Of a stretch of DNA of 47,933 nt, positions 7,674 through 15,527 are shown one piece after another. The position numbers and the translations under genes were made by a program. The notes under the pieces are model-generated. The model did not search any database and was not told the origin of the DNA. It saw only the letters and a program-made list of their open reading frames with translations. The first letter of the stretch is position 1, and each line of letters opens with the position of its first letter. This DNA comes from an uncultured Oscillospiraceae bacterium (GTDB lineage: Bacteria > Bacillota > Clostridia > Oscillospirales > Acutalibacteraceae), in NCBI GenBank assembly GCA_900545655.1, contig UQZY01000013.1:1-47933 (forward strand), given 5' to 3'.

Positions 7674-7982
7674 TTGGCAGAGACAAGGGTATGTGCCTGT
7701 CATAACAGAACAAAGCACAGAAGCGACGAGGAGCAAAGGTCTCTTATGAACCGTCTCAGCAGGATAGAGGGGCAGATACGCGGAATAAAGGGAATGCTCG
7801 AAAAGGACGCGTACTGTACGGATATCATCACACAGGTTGCAGCTGCAAACGCCGCGCTGAACGCATTTAACAGGGAGCTTCTTGCGACGCACATAAAAAC
7901 CTGTGTCACGGATGACATAAAGGCAGGAAAAACGGAAACGGTTGACGACCTTCTTGTGACCCTGCAAAAGCTTATGAAATGA
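7674..7982 (+). CDS. csoR: Copper-sensing repressor CsoR
   Basis: 102 residues from TTG 7674. I preferred this start because GGGAGGG (7661-7667) lies 6 bases before it; ATG 7668 would abut the ribosome site. The four-helix CsoR/FrmR fold is recognisable: N-R-L-S-R-I-E-G-Q-I-R-G, then the Cu(I) ligands C (in D-A-Y-C-T-D), H and C (in T-H-I-K-T-C). This C-H-C triad separates CsoR from RcnR and FrmR. It represses the operon until Cu(I) binds. copA follows after 26 bases, so the repressor and the pump are cotranscribed. Confidence 0.9.
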   Translation: MAETRVCACHNRTKHRSDEEQRSLMNRLSRIEGQIRGIKGMLEKDAYCTDIITQVAAANAALNAFNRELLATHIKTCVTDDIKAGKTETVDDLLVTLQKLMK

Positions 7983-8008
7983 TATTTTACCGATAGCGAG
8001 GTGGTACT

Positions 8009-10660
8009 GTGGAACAGTATAAGGTTACGGGTATGAGCTGCGCGGCGTGTCAGGCGAGGGTTGAAAAAGCGGTAGGCGGTGTACCCGGAGTAACAAGCTG
8101 CGCCGTCAGTCTTTTGACAAATTCGATGGGCGTAGAGGGCACGGCAGATCCGAAGGATATAATTAAGGCTGTTAAGGACGCAGGGTACGGAGCGTCGCTG
8201 AAAAAAGACGAAAACGATTCCGCGGGGTCGGAGGTCGAGCTGGAGGACGACCTTAAGGATACCGAAACTCCGAAGCTTATAAAAAGGCTTATCTGGTCTG
8301 TGGGATTTGTGCTGCTGCTTATGTATCTCTCTATGGGACACACCATGTGGCACCTTCCGATTCCGGACTTCATGATGAACAGTCCGATGACTGTCGGAAT
8401 TGCGCAGGCCGTGCTGGCACTCATAGTGATGATAATAAACCGAAGGTTTTTCACAAACGGCTTTAAAGGACTCATTCACGCCGCGCCGAACATGGATACA
8501 CTTGTTGCGCTCGGATCGTCGGCGTCCTTCATATACAGTACGGTTTTACTCCGGTATCAAATAGCCGCTGAGCTCTCCGGCGATGTAATTCTCGCCCATG
8601 ACTACCTTCATGACTTTTATTTCGAATCCGCCGCAATGATTCTTGCGCTTATAACAGTCGGAAAAACTCTTGAGGCGAGGTCAAAGGGTAAGACAACATC
8701 CGCTTTAAAGGGACTTATGAAAATAGCCCCCATGACGGCGCTTGTTGAAAAGGACGGGAAAGAGATTTCCGTTGAAGTTTCAAGTCTTGTACCGGGACAA
8801 GTCTTTATATGCAAGGCGGGCTCACGTGTTCCGGTTGACGGTGAAATAACAGAGGGACATACATCTGTAGATGAATCATCTTTGACCGGAGAGAGTATAC
8901 CCGTCGACAAGAAATCGGGAGATACCGTATATGCGGGTACTCTGATTGTCGACGGATATGTGCGGTGTAAAGCCACCCGAGTCGGAAAAGACACGACACT
9001 TTCACAGATAATAAAAATGGTTTCGGATGCCGCAGCGACAAAGGCTCCCATTGCAAAAATCGCCGATAAGGTGTCGGCGGTATTTGTTCCCGTAGTGATG
9101 GTTATAGCGGTTATCACTACGGTTGTATGGTTTTTAATGGGTGAGGAAATAGGCTTTGCACTTGGACGGGGTATATCCGTGCTTGTTATAAGCTGCCCGT
9201 GCGCACTGGGTCTTGCCACTCCTGTTGCCATAATGGTTGGCAACGGAGTCGGAGCAAAAAACGGAATTCTGTTCAAGACATCCGAATCGCTTGAGATTGC
9301 GGGAAAGACGGATATTGTAGTTCTCGATAAGACCGGAACCATAACTAAAGGTGAGCCGGTTGTAACTGATATAATCCCGAATGAAAAAGCGGGAATTACG
9401 GATCGGGAGCTTCTTGAAAACGCCGTAGGTATAGAGAAAATGAGCGAGCACCCGCTTGCGAGGGCAGTTGTCATGGCAGGAGAAACGGTTGGAGTAAAGG
9501 GTAATGACTTTACAGAAGTCAGCATACTGCCCGGAAACGGTCTTATGGCGCCGGTTGCGGGTGCTTCGCCAAAGAAAAACAGCGTGGACCTGACCAACGG
9601 AGGTAAGACGCTTAAGGAGCTCGGGGCAGACGCGGTTTCCGCCTCTCTCAAAAGACAGCTTGCAAGCAGAGATGTATTTGTACGCGGCGGAAACCTGAGC
9701 TTTATCAAAACAAAAGCCAGGGTGTCAGAGGAAACGGAGGCGACAGCCGAGCGTCTTGCCGGTGAGGGAAAAACACCGCTGTTTTTCTCAAAGGGCGAGG
9801 TTCTTCTCGGAATTATCGCTGTTGCGGATACAGTCAAGGATGACAGTGCGCAGGCTGTAAACGAGATGAAGAACCTCGGTCTTGTGCCGGTGATGCTCAC
9901 CGGCGACAATGAACGCACCGCAAAAGCAATAGCGGAAAGCGTCGGTATATCCGATGTTATTGCGGGCGTTCTGCCGGAACAAAAAGGCGCTGTTGTGAGA
10001 GCCCTTAAGGAAAAGGGCAGGGTGATGATGGTCGGTGACGGCATCAACGACGCACCGGCACTCACAATAGCAGATACCGGGGTTGCGGTGTCAAACGGTG
10101 CCGACGTCGCCGTTGACGCAGCCGACGTAGTGCTTATGAACAGCCGCCTTTCGGATGTTCCGGCGCTCATACGGCTTTCCCGCCGAACGCTGACGAACAT
10201 AAAAGAAAATTTATTCTGGGCTTTCGTGTATAACTCCCTCGGAATCCCTCTTGCGGCAGGTGTGTTTATAAACATCTTCGGCTGGCAGCTGAGCCCCATG
10301 TTCGGCGCCGCCGCAATGAGCCTTTCGAGTTTTTGCGTAGTTTCAAATGCATTGAGGCTGAACCTTATAGATATTCATAAAACAAAGAACGACAAAAAAA
10401 GAAAAGCAAGCGTTACGGACTTAGGTTCCGCAGAGCTTGAGCTTAAGGAGGAAAAGCATATGACAGAGACAATGAAAATTGAGGGCATGATGTGCGGACA
10501 TTGTGAGGCAACGGTGAAGCAGACGCTTGAGGCGTTTCCTGAGGTGGATTCTGCGGAAGTAAGTCATGAAAAAGGGACAGCGGTTGTCACTCTGAACAAA
10601 AAAATTGATATGAAAGAATTACAAAGAGCAGTGGAAGAAAAGGGCTACAAAGTAGTTTAA
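8009..10660 (+). CDS. copA: Copper-exporting P1B ATPase CopA with C-terminal CopZ-like domain
   Basis: 883 residues from GTG 8009, with GCGAGG 7 bases upstream. N-terminal heavy-metal domain with C11-A-A-C14; membrane helices; actuator T-G-E-S near residue 293; C396-P-C398 in the ion path; phosphorylated D440-K-T-G-T; hinge G676-D-G-I-N-D. This is a Cu(I) efflux pump in the cytoplasmic membrane. Two oddities. First, the nucleotide-binding domain has a ~40-residue insertion (about 517-556) before G-G-N. Second, a second HMA domain with C829-G-H-C832 is fused at the C-terminus, preceded by a full Shine-Dalgarno and in-frame ATG, so a free CopZ-like peptide may also be made. Confidence 0.95.
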   Translation: MEQYKVTGMSCAACQARVEKAVGGVPGVTSCAVSLLTNSMGVEGTADPKDIIKAVKDAGYGASLKKDENDSAGSEVELEDDLKDTETPKLIKRLIWSVGFVLLLMYLSMGHTMWHLPIPDFMMNSPMTVGIAQAVLALIVMIINRRFFTNGFKGLIHAAPNMDTLVALGSSASFIYSTVLLRYQIAAELSGDVILAHDYLHDFYFESAAMILALITVGKTLEARSKGKTTSALKGLMKIAPMTALVEKDGKEISVEVSSLVPGQVFICKAGSRVPVDGEITEGHTSVDESSLTGESIPVDKKSGDTVYAGTLIVDGYVRCKATRVGKDTTLSQIIKMVSDAAATKAPIAKIADKVSAVFVPVVMVIAVITTVVWFLMGEEIGFALGRGISVLVISCPCALGLATPVAIMVGNGVGAKNGILFKTSESLEIAGKTDIVVLDKTGTITKGEPVVTDIIPNEKAGITDRELLENAVGIEKMSEHPLARAVVMAGETVGVKGNDFTEVSILPGNGLMAPVAGASPKKNSVDLTNGGKTLKELGADAVSASLKRQLASRDVFVRGGNLSFIKTKARVSEETEATAERLAGEGKTPLFFSKGEVLLGIIAVADTVKDDSAQAVNEMKNLGLVPVMLTGDNERTAKAIAESVGISDVIAGVLPEQKGAVVRALKEKGRVMMVGDGINDAPALTIADTGVAVSNGADVAVDAADVVLMNSRLSDVPALIRLSRRTLTNIKENLFWAFVYNSLGIPLAAGVFINIFGWQLSPMFGAAAMSLSSFCVVSNALRLNLIDIHKTKNDKKRKASVTDLGSAELELKEEKHMTETMKIEGMMCGHCEATVKQTLEAFPEVDSAEVSHEKGTAVVTLNKKIDMKELQRAVEEKGYKVV
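10460..10660 (+). CDS. copZ: Nested CopZ-like copper chaperone, internal start within copA
   Basis: 66 codons in the same frame as copA. AAGGAGG (10445-10451) lies 8 bases before ATG 10460, an optimal ribosome site. The product begins M-T-E-T-M-K-I-E-G and holds M-x-C-G-H-C plus the beta-alpha-beta-beta-alpha-beta pattern of CopZ (usual length ~66-70). In the long protein the Shine-Dalgarno region is read as linker codons. Either a former separate copZ was fused when its upstream stop was lost, or the gene is dual-coding, yielding pump and chaperone. Translation from this start is inferred. Confidence 0.6.
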   Translation: MTETMKIEGMMCGHCEATVKQTLEAFPEVDSAEVSHEKGTAVVTLNKKIDMKELQRAVEEKGYKVV

Positions 10661-10720
10661 ATACGGACTTGTTTCCATTTTTTGACTACTGAGCTTTGTA
10701 AAAAAAACAATAGTTATAAA

Positions 10721-10759
10721 AATAACAATCTTATTTGTTGATAAGGTTGTTATTTTTTT
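10721..10759 (+). terminator. Terminator of the csoR-copA operon
   Basis: Arms AATAACAATCTTAT (10721-10734) and ATAAGGTTGTTATT (10741-10754) with one G-U pair, loop TTGTTG, then a run of seven T's. The next promoter's -35 box overlaps it. Confidence 0.85.
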
Positions 10760-10797
10760 GTACAATAATAATGTATTGTTTACATGGTTATGTAAAC
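10738..10797 (+). promoter_or_regulatory. AOR operon promoter with downstream palindromic operator
   Basis: TTGATA (10738-10743), 17 bases, TACAAT (10761-10766); the -35 is inside the copA terminator. An 8-bp perfect inverted repeat GTTTACAT (10778-10785) and ATGTAAAC (10790-10797) with a GGTT centre covers the expected start region. Regulator unknown. Confidence 0.5.
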
Positions 10798-10835
10798 TTT
10801 TTTGAAAAATTCTACAAGGGAGATGAAATGTACTT

Positions 10836-12755
10836 ATGTCTCGTTATGGTGGTTACATGGGTAAGGTTTTAAAGATTGACCTTACAAACAAGACATTCGG
10901 AGACTTCCCGTGGACTGATGAAGACAGGGAGAGAACTATCGGCGGAAAAATTATGGCCGGTGACATTCTTTATCACCACATCAAAAAGGGAATGACAGCC
11001 TTTGACGAGGATAACTGGATTGTAATTACAACAGGTCCTCTTACAGGCTGCGGTGTACCAAGCTCATCGCGTTTTAACATTTCCACTATCTCTCCGCTTA
11101 CAGGTATCGTTACCTCGTCAAACAGCGGCGGAGATTTTGGCCTTATGCTTAAGCGCTGCGGTTATGACGGCTGTGTTATAACCGGAAAGGCAACTGCACC
11201 GACACGCATACATATAACTGAGGACAACGTTGAGTTTATGGATGCAACAGAGCTTTGGGGTATGGAGTGTACTCCTGCACAGGAGGCATTGCCGAAGGAT
11301 GTTTCAAAGCTTGTTATCGGTCCTGCCGGTGAAAACAAGGTACTTTATTCTGCGGTATTATCAGGTGAGCGTTGCTCCGGAAGAGGCGGCGTAGGTGCCG
11401 TTTTCGGTGACAAGATGATAAAGGCTATCACCGCAAAGGGCTTCAAGCATCCGTCTATTGCACGTGAGTCTGAGCTTCGTAAGCTCTGTAAAAAGTGGAC
11501 TCAGACCATGAGAAAGCACCCTGTTTCAGGTCGTCAGCTTCCCGTACTCGGAACGGCAGGTCTTGTCAGCCCGATGGAGGCGCGCGGTCTTCTTGCGACA
11601 AAGAACTTCACTGACGGTCACTTCAAGGATTTCGACATGGTATCCGGAGAGACTCTTTCAGAGACAAAGCTTCTCAGAAACAGCGGTTGTACAACATGCG
11701 TTATGCAGTGTACACGTCGCTGCGAGGTAAACGGAAAGGATGTAAAGGGACCCGAGCTTGAGATTCTCGGACTTATGGGACCGAATATCCTTAACAACGA
11801 TCTTCAGAAGATTATCGAATGGAACTATGAGATAGATGAGATGGGCATGGATGCCATCTCTACAGCAGGCACCATTGCCTTTGCTATGGAGCTCAATGAA
11901 AAGGGCCTTTATGACAGCGGTCTTCAGTTCGGAAAGAACGATAACATAACACAGATGATTCACGACATCGCTCACAGAAAGGGTGCCGGAGACGAACTCG
12001 CAAACGGTTCAAAGAGAATGGCGGATAAATTCGGAGGAATGGATTTTGCCATTCAGTCAAAGGGCATGGAGCTTTCTGCTTACGAGCCGAGAAGAGCCGT
12101 AGGACAGGGTCTCGGATACGCAACCTCTAACCGCGGCGGATGTCACCTTAACGCTGGATACCTCGTATTTATCGAGGGTCTCGGTCTTGATATTGACTCT
12201 CTTACTCCAAACGGTAAGGGTGCGCTTTGCGTTATGTTCCAGAACCTCATGGAAGCTATTTCGGCTGCGGGCGTATGTCTCTTCACCAGTTATCCCGTAT
12301 TCCCGGGATACGTATTTGACCATCCGAACGCTCCTATTACAAGAGCTGTTACATGGGCTATGCCTCATCTCGGACCGGTTATAAAGGTGATGAACCATTA
12401 CGGTAAGGCGCTTCAGCTTTATATTCCTCTCATTCCGCATACAAGAGCTATAGAGCTCTCAACCGGAATGAAGATGACTCTCGGTGACTTCCTCACCGTA
12501 GGTGAGCGCGGTTACAACACAGAGCGTGTTGCAAATATGGTACTCGGTCAGAAGCCGGGTGCAGATAAGCTTCCGAAGAAGCTTACAGATACTCTCCAGG
12601 ATCCTAAAAACCCGAAGACAAAGGTTCCTCTTAAGGAGATGCTTGTATCCTACTATTCAAACAGACAGTGGGTAAACGGAGTACCTACACGTAAGGTTCT
12701 TAAACGACTTGGTATAGATATTCCCTCTGCTGAAGAATTCCCGTATGCATACTGA
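10836..12755 (+). CDS. aor: Tungsten-type aldehyde:ferredoxin oxidoreductase
   Basis: 639 residues, full length for the AOR family. The N-terminal G-G-Y-M-G-K-V-L-K-I-D-L-T is the family start. C285-x2-C288-x3-C292 plus a distant cysteine (C465 is the best candidate) should bind the 4Fe-4S cluster; S-G-R-G-G-V-G-A-V near residue 182 is in the pterin-binding region. AOR enzymes oxidise aldehydes to acids, or reduce acids, with ferredoxin, using W- or Mo-bispterin in the cytoplasm. The neighbouring MoaD-like and ferredoxin genes support this. The ribosome site AAGGGAG is a rather distant 13 bases from ATG 10836. The physiological aldehyde is unknown. Confidence 0.92.
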   Translation: MSRYGGYMGKVLKIDLTNKTFGDFPWTDEDRERTIGGKIMAGDILYHHIKKGMTAFDEDNWIVITTGPLTGCGVPSSSRFNISTISPLTGIVTSSNSGGDFGLMLKRCGYDGCVITGKATAPTRIHITEDNVEFMDATELWGMECTPAQEALPKDVSKLVIGPAGENKVLYSAVLSGERCSGRGGVGAVFGDKMIKAITAKGFKHPSIARESELRKLCKKWTQTMRKHPVSGRQLPVLGTAGLVSPMEARGLLATKNFTDGHFKDFDMVSGETLSETKLLRNSGCTTCVMQCTRRCEVNGKDVKGPELEILGLMGPNILNNDLQKIIEWNYEIDEMGMDAISTAGTIAFAMELNEKGLYDSGLQFGKNDNITQMIHDIAHRKGAGDELANGSKRMADKFGGMDFAIQSKGMELSAYEPRRAVGQGLGYATSNRGGCHLNAGYLVFIEGLGLDIDSLTPNGKGALCVMFQNLMEAISAAGVCLFTSYPVFPGYVFDHPNAPITRAVTWAMPHLGPVIKVMNHYGKALQLYIPLIPHTRAIELSTGMKMTLGDFLTVGERGYNTERVANMVLGQKPGADKLPKKLTDTLQDPKNPKTKVPLKEMLVSYYSNRQWVNGVPTRKVLKRLGIDIPSAEEFPYAY

Positions 12756-12773
12756 GAAAGGAGAGTCTGATTT

Positions 12774-13016
12774 ATGGTAAAGGTTAAGACATTTGGTGTT
12801 ATAAGACTTGGTTCCGGTGTCAAGGAACTTGACTGTGAAGCTTCAAACCTTGAAGAAGCTTTTGAGGCTCTCAACATAAAAAGTGCTCCTGACGCGGAGA
12901 CATTCAATTTCGGAGATGCCATAGTATTTGTAAACGGCACACGTATTACAAAGAAAAAGTTCGCTCTCCATGATGGCGATGAAGTGTGGCTCATGTCACC
13001 TGCTTCAGGCGGTTAA
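12774..13016 (+). CDS. MoaD/ThiS-like sulfur carrier protein of the AOR cassette
   Basis: 80 residues of a ubiquitin-like beta-grasp fold ending in Gly79-Gly80, the terminus that is adenylated and thiocarboxylated in MoaD and ThiS. It lies 18 bases after aor with AAAGGAGA upstream, so it is in the same transcript. MoaD carries the dithiolene sulfur of molybdopterin. Inference: it supplies sulfur for the tungstopterin cofactor of the adjacent AOR, perhaps as a dedicated copy. No MoaE or E1 partner is adjacent. Confidence 0.85.
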   Translation: MVKVKTFGVIRLGSGVKELDCEASNLEEAFEALNIKSAPDAETFNFGDAIVFVNGTRITKKKFALHDGDEVWLMSPASGG

Positions 13017-13036
13017 TTCGGAGGTGTATTTAAGTT

Positions 13037-13417
13037 ATGGCATATGTAATTGACAGAAATGAATGTGTGGGTTGTGGTGCTTGTTATTTCGCATGTCCGT
13101 TTGACATTCCCGTTTCACATCCCGATGAGCACAGATTTGAAATTCCGGAGGATAAATGCGTAGGCTGCGGACAGTGTCAGGATATCTGCCCCGTAGGAGC
13201 AATTTCACCGTTTAGCGGTCAGAAAAAGATACGCAAGGTTTCGATAATAGAGGAAAACTGTATAGGCTGTACTCTCTGTGCAAGAAATTGCCCGGTAAAT
13301 GCAATCGAAGGAACAGTAAAGAATCCTCATGTTATCTCTCAAAAGAAGTGTATTCAGTGCGGTTATTGCGCAACGAAGTGTAAGAAGAATGCAATTCTCA
13401 TTGAGTATCTTGCATAA
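13037..13417 (+). CDS. Polyferredoxin with four 4Fe-4S motifs (AOR electron-transfer subunit)
   Basis: 126 residues with four C-x2-C-x2-C-x3-C motifs, starting near residues 11, 43, 73 and 100, i.e. sixteen cysteines and potentially four cubane clusters. The first three end in C-P; the last ends in C-K. It has no signal peptide or membrane helix, so it acts in the cytoplasm. Position directly after aor and the MoaD-like gene suggests it takes electrons from AOR, like the Fe-S subunit of multi-subunit AORs. Ribosome site GGAGGTG precedes ATG 13037. Confidence 0.88.
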   Translation: MAYVIDRNECVGCGACYFACPFDIPVSHPDEHRFEIPEDKCVGCGQCQDICPVGAISPFSGQKKIRKVSIIEENCIGCTLCARNCPVNAIEGTVKNPHVISQKKCIQCGYCATKCKKNAILIEYLA

Positions 13418-13450
13418 AGCCGTCAGTACGGTATTTTAACAAATCAAATA

Positions 13451-13486
13451 AAAACTCCTGTTTTGTTGAAAACGGGAGTTTTTTTT
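13451..13486 (+). terminator. Terminator of the AOR operon
   Basis: Arms AAAACTCCTGTTTT (13451-13464) and AAAACGGGAGTTTT (13469-13482), loop GTTG, with T's continuing to 13486. Confidence 0.88.
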
Positions 13487-13495
13487 GTCTTTTTC

Positions 13496-13524
13496 TTGCG
13501 GCACGGTACACGATGTAGTAAAAT
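13496..13524 (+). promoter_or_regulatory. Promoter of the phosphodiester glycosidase gene
   Basis: TTGCGG (13496-13501), 17 bases, TAAAAT (13519-13524), just after the AOR terminator. Confidence 0.5.
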
Positions 13525-13557
13525 AATAAAGTTGTATAGCAAACGGAGGCATTGTGT

Positions 13558-14838
13558 ATGAAACAAAAGCTTTTAAAAATTTCGGGTGTGATGAGTTACA
13601 TATCTCTTTTCCTCATCCCCGTATTTGCAGTTTTACTGGTGATTTCCTTTCACAGCAATTTGCTTATAACAAGAACTCTGAGTATAGTCGTGTATATCAC
13701 TCTCTCGGTTGTTGTGCTCTCGCTGGTTTTGTATCTTCTCTGTATGAGGTTTACCGACAGAGAGGCGTTGAAAAACAAAGCGGTGCGTATAGCGGCTGCC
13801 GTGTTCATAGTGCTTTGCGTCGGCTTTATAGTCCTTCTTTACGGTCCGTTTTCCGGTTTCCGTAACTGGCTCATTTCCACCGCGATGTCCACTATGAGTC
13901 ATCAGTGTTACTGTAAGTGGTTTTACAGTGATGAAGAAATTGAAAAGGTTCAGGCATCAAACTTTGTAAAAGAGGTTGACGAAAAAACCGACGAGGAGCT
14001 TATAAAAAATAAGAAAACCAATTTTGTCGAGCCGCTTAAAAACGACGGTATGACGGACGGAATTGTTGCTCAAACGGATGCTTACGAAATAATAAAGCTT
14101 ACAGTAAACGGACAAACCGCATACCTTGCATGTGTTTTCGACCCTTCAAAGGTGACGGTTGCATACACAAACAAGCTCGGAAGCATGGGTCAGTACGTCA
14201 CAAAGATGGCGGAGCTTAAGGACGCTTATCTCGGAATAAACGGAGCGGGATTTTATGACCCGGGTGCCTGCAGTGACGGAGGAACGCCGGGCGGAATAAC
14301 CATTGCGGGCGGAAAGATAATAACCGACAACGGATTTCACGGCTATTCTGGCGGAGGACTTATAGGCTTTAACAAGGACGATGTACTCTGTCTCATAAAA
14401 AACATCACGGCGGAGGAGGCTATAAATCAGGGTATCAGAGATGCCGTCTCATGGGGACCGTTTCTTGTGGTAAACGGTAAGTCGTCATATGTTTCTGGAA
14501 ACGGGGGCTGGGGTCTTGCGGCGAGAACCGCCATAGGACAGCGTGCCGACGGTACGGTCCTTCTCCTGGTTGTGAATTCAAACGCCACCAGAAGCAAGGG
14601 CGCCGACATGGGAGACCTTGCAAAAATCATGGTAAACTACGGAGCGGTCAATGCGGCAAATCTTGACGGCGGTACCTCCACCGTTATGGTTATGCCGTCC
14701 GAGGATGCGCTTAAGGTTAACCCTGAATCAAAGACAGACGGGTGGTCAACTGCCTACAGAATCATAAATGATCCCGTTGACAGCGAGCTTAAACACAAGA
14801 CAAGACCTATTGCGGATGCATGGGTGGTTTTAAAATAA
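13558..14838 (+). CDS. Membrane-anchored phosphodiester glycosidase (NAGPA domain)
   Basis: 426 residues. Three hydrophobic helices fill residues ~10-100. The C-terminal half is the NAGPA/DUF2233 domain: G-I-N-G-A-G-F-Y-D, S-G-G-G-L-I-G, and N-A-A-N-L-D-G-G-T-S-T-V-M with the conserved Asp-Gly-Gly. Mammalian uncovering enzyme removes GlcNAc from a phosphodiester; bacterial relatives act on surface glycans. Inference: the catalytic domain faces outward and acts on a sugar-phosphodiester of the envelope, such as a teichoic-acid-like polymer. ATG 13558 was chosen because GGAGG lies 8 bases upstream; the TTG at 13552 would be too close. Confidence 0.82.
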   Translation: MKQKLLKISGVMSYISLFLIPVFAVLLVISFHSNLLITRTLSIVVYITLSVVVLSLVLYLLCMRFTDREALKNKAVRIAAAVFIVLCVGFIVLLYGPFSGFRNWLISTAMSTMSHQCYCKWFYSDEEIEKVQASNFVKEVDEKTDEELIKNKKTNFVEPLKNDGMTDGIVAQTDAYEIIKLTVNGQTAYLACVFDPSKVTVAYTNKLGSMGQYVTKMAELKDAYLGINGAGFYDPGACSDGGTPGGITIAGGKIITDNGFHGYSGGGLIGFNKDDVLCLIKNITAEEAINQGIRDAVSWGPFLVVNGKSSYVSGNGGWGLAARTAIGQRADGTVLLLVVNSNATRSKGADMGDLAKIMVNYGAVNAANLDGGTSTVMVMPSEDALKVNPESKTDGWSTAYRIINDPVDSELKHKTRPIADAWVVLK

Positions 14839-14845
14839 AAAGAAA

Positions 14846-14880
14846 AAATGCTCAGATGCGTAAAAAGCATCTGAGCATTT
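14846..14880. terminator. Bidirectional terminator
   Basis: Perfect 14-bp arms AAATGCTCAGATGC (14846-14859) and GCATCTGAGCATTT (14867-14880), loop GTAAAAA. It separates the convergent glycosidase and PAP2 genes. Confidence 0.85.
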
Positions 14881-14882
14881 AT

Positions 14883-15512
14883 TTATACTTTATCTTTAAG
14901 CAGCTTCCTTTTCTCGGCGGCACTTGTTATCTGCCGCGAAATGAGGAAGCCTCCGACTCCTGCGAGAGTTCCGACAAGGAATCCTGCTATGACGTCGGTC
15001 GGGTAGTGAACACACAGGTAAATACGTGAAAGTCCCATAATGACCGCAAGCACGAGCAGTATGTAAGCCCATTTGTGACCGTCCGACCGCGCTGTGGAAA
15101 ACAGTGATACAGACGATTCAAAGGCAACCGTTGTGTGCCCGGACGGGAAGGACTTGTCTCCTTCCAGATGGGAGCCGGCATACGTGTAAAATGCTTCATA
15201 CGTGTTCCAGAACGGCGTGTCTTTAAGTCCGACATACGGTCTCGGTCTTGCAATCCATGGCTTTAGAATCATATTTGTTATGAGTGAGCCGATAGCCAGA
15301 GCAAACGCGAGTGAAATACCGTATTTTCTGGTTTTTTTGAAGCAGCAGAGCACGAGTGCGATAACAACGTATACAAGGAATGCACGTATGTTTCCGAGGT
15401 TTGCGAAGATGTTTGCAACAACGTTCAGAAACTCATTCTGTACACCGCATACGAGCTCGTAAACCCTTGTGTCAAACCCATAAAAGTAAGTATTCAGAAA
15501 ATCTGTCATCAA
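14883..15512 (-). CDS. PAP2-superfamily membrane phosphatase
   Basis: 209 residues with about five membrane helices. All three PAP2 motifs are present: K-x6-R-P (K-P-W-I-A-R-P-R-P), P-S-G-H (S-F-P-S-G-H-T-T) and S-R-x5-H-x3-D (S-R-I-Y-L-C-V-H-Y-P-T-D). Such enzymes remove phosphate from phosphatidate-type lipids or undecaprenyl pyrophosphate at the outer face of the membrane. It is the second gene of a unit with the lipase (15 bases apart), which hints at lipid turnover. Ribosome site GGAG precedes ATG 15512. Substrate not determinable from sequence. Confidence 0.85.
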   Translation of the reverse strand: MMTDFLNTYFYGFDTRVYELVCGVQNEFLNVVANIFANLGNIRAFLVYVVIALVLCCFKKTRKYGISLAFALAIGSLITNMILKPWIARPRPYVGLKDTPFWNTYEAFYTYAGSHLEGDKSFPSGHTTVAFESSVSLFSTARSDGHKWAYILLVLAVIMGLSRIYLCVHYPTDVIAGFLVGTLAGVGGFLISRQITSAAEKRKLLKDKV

Positions 15513-15527
15513 AATCTCCGTTTATTA

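Noticed and set aside
8617..10299. Long (560-codon) open frame antisense to copA.
   Set aside because: Composition is Ser/Thr/Pro-rich as expected of a shadow frame of a GC-biased gene; no ribosome site and no family features, while copA is unambiguous.
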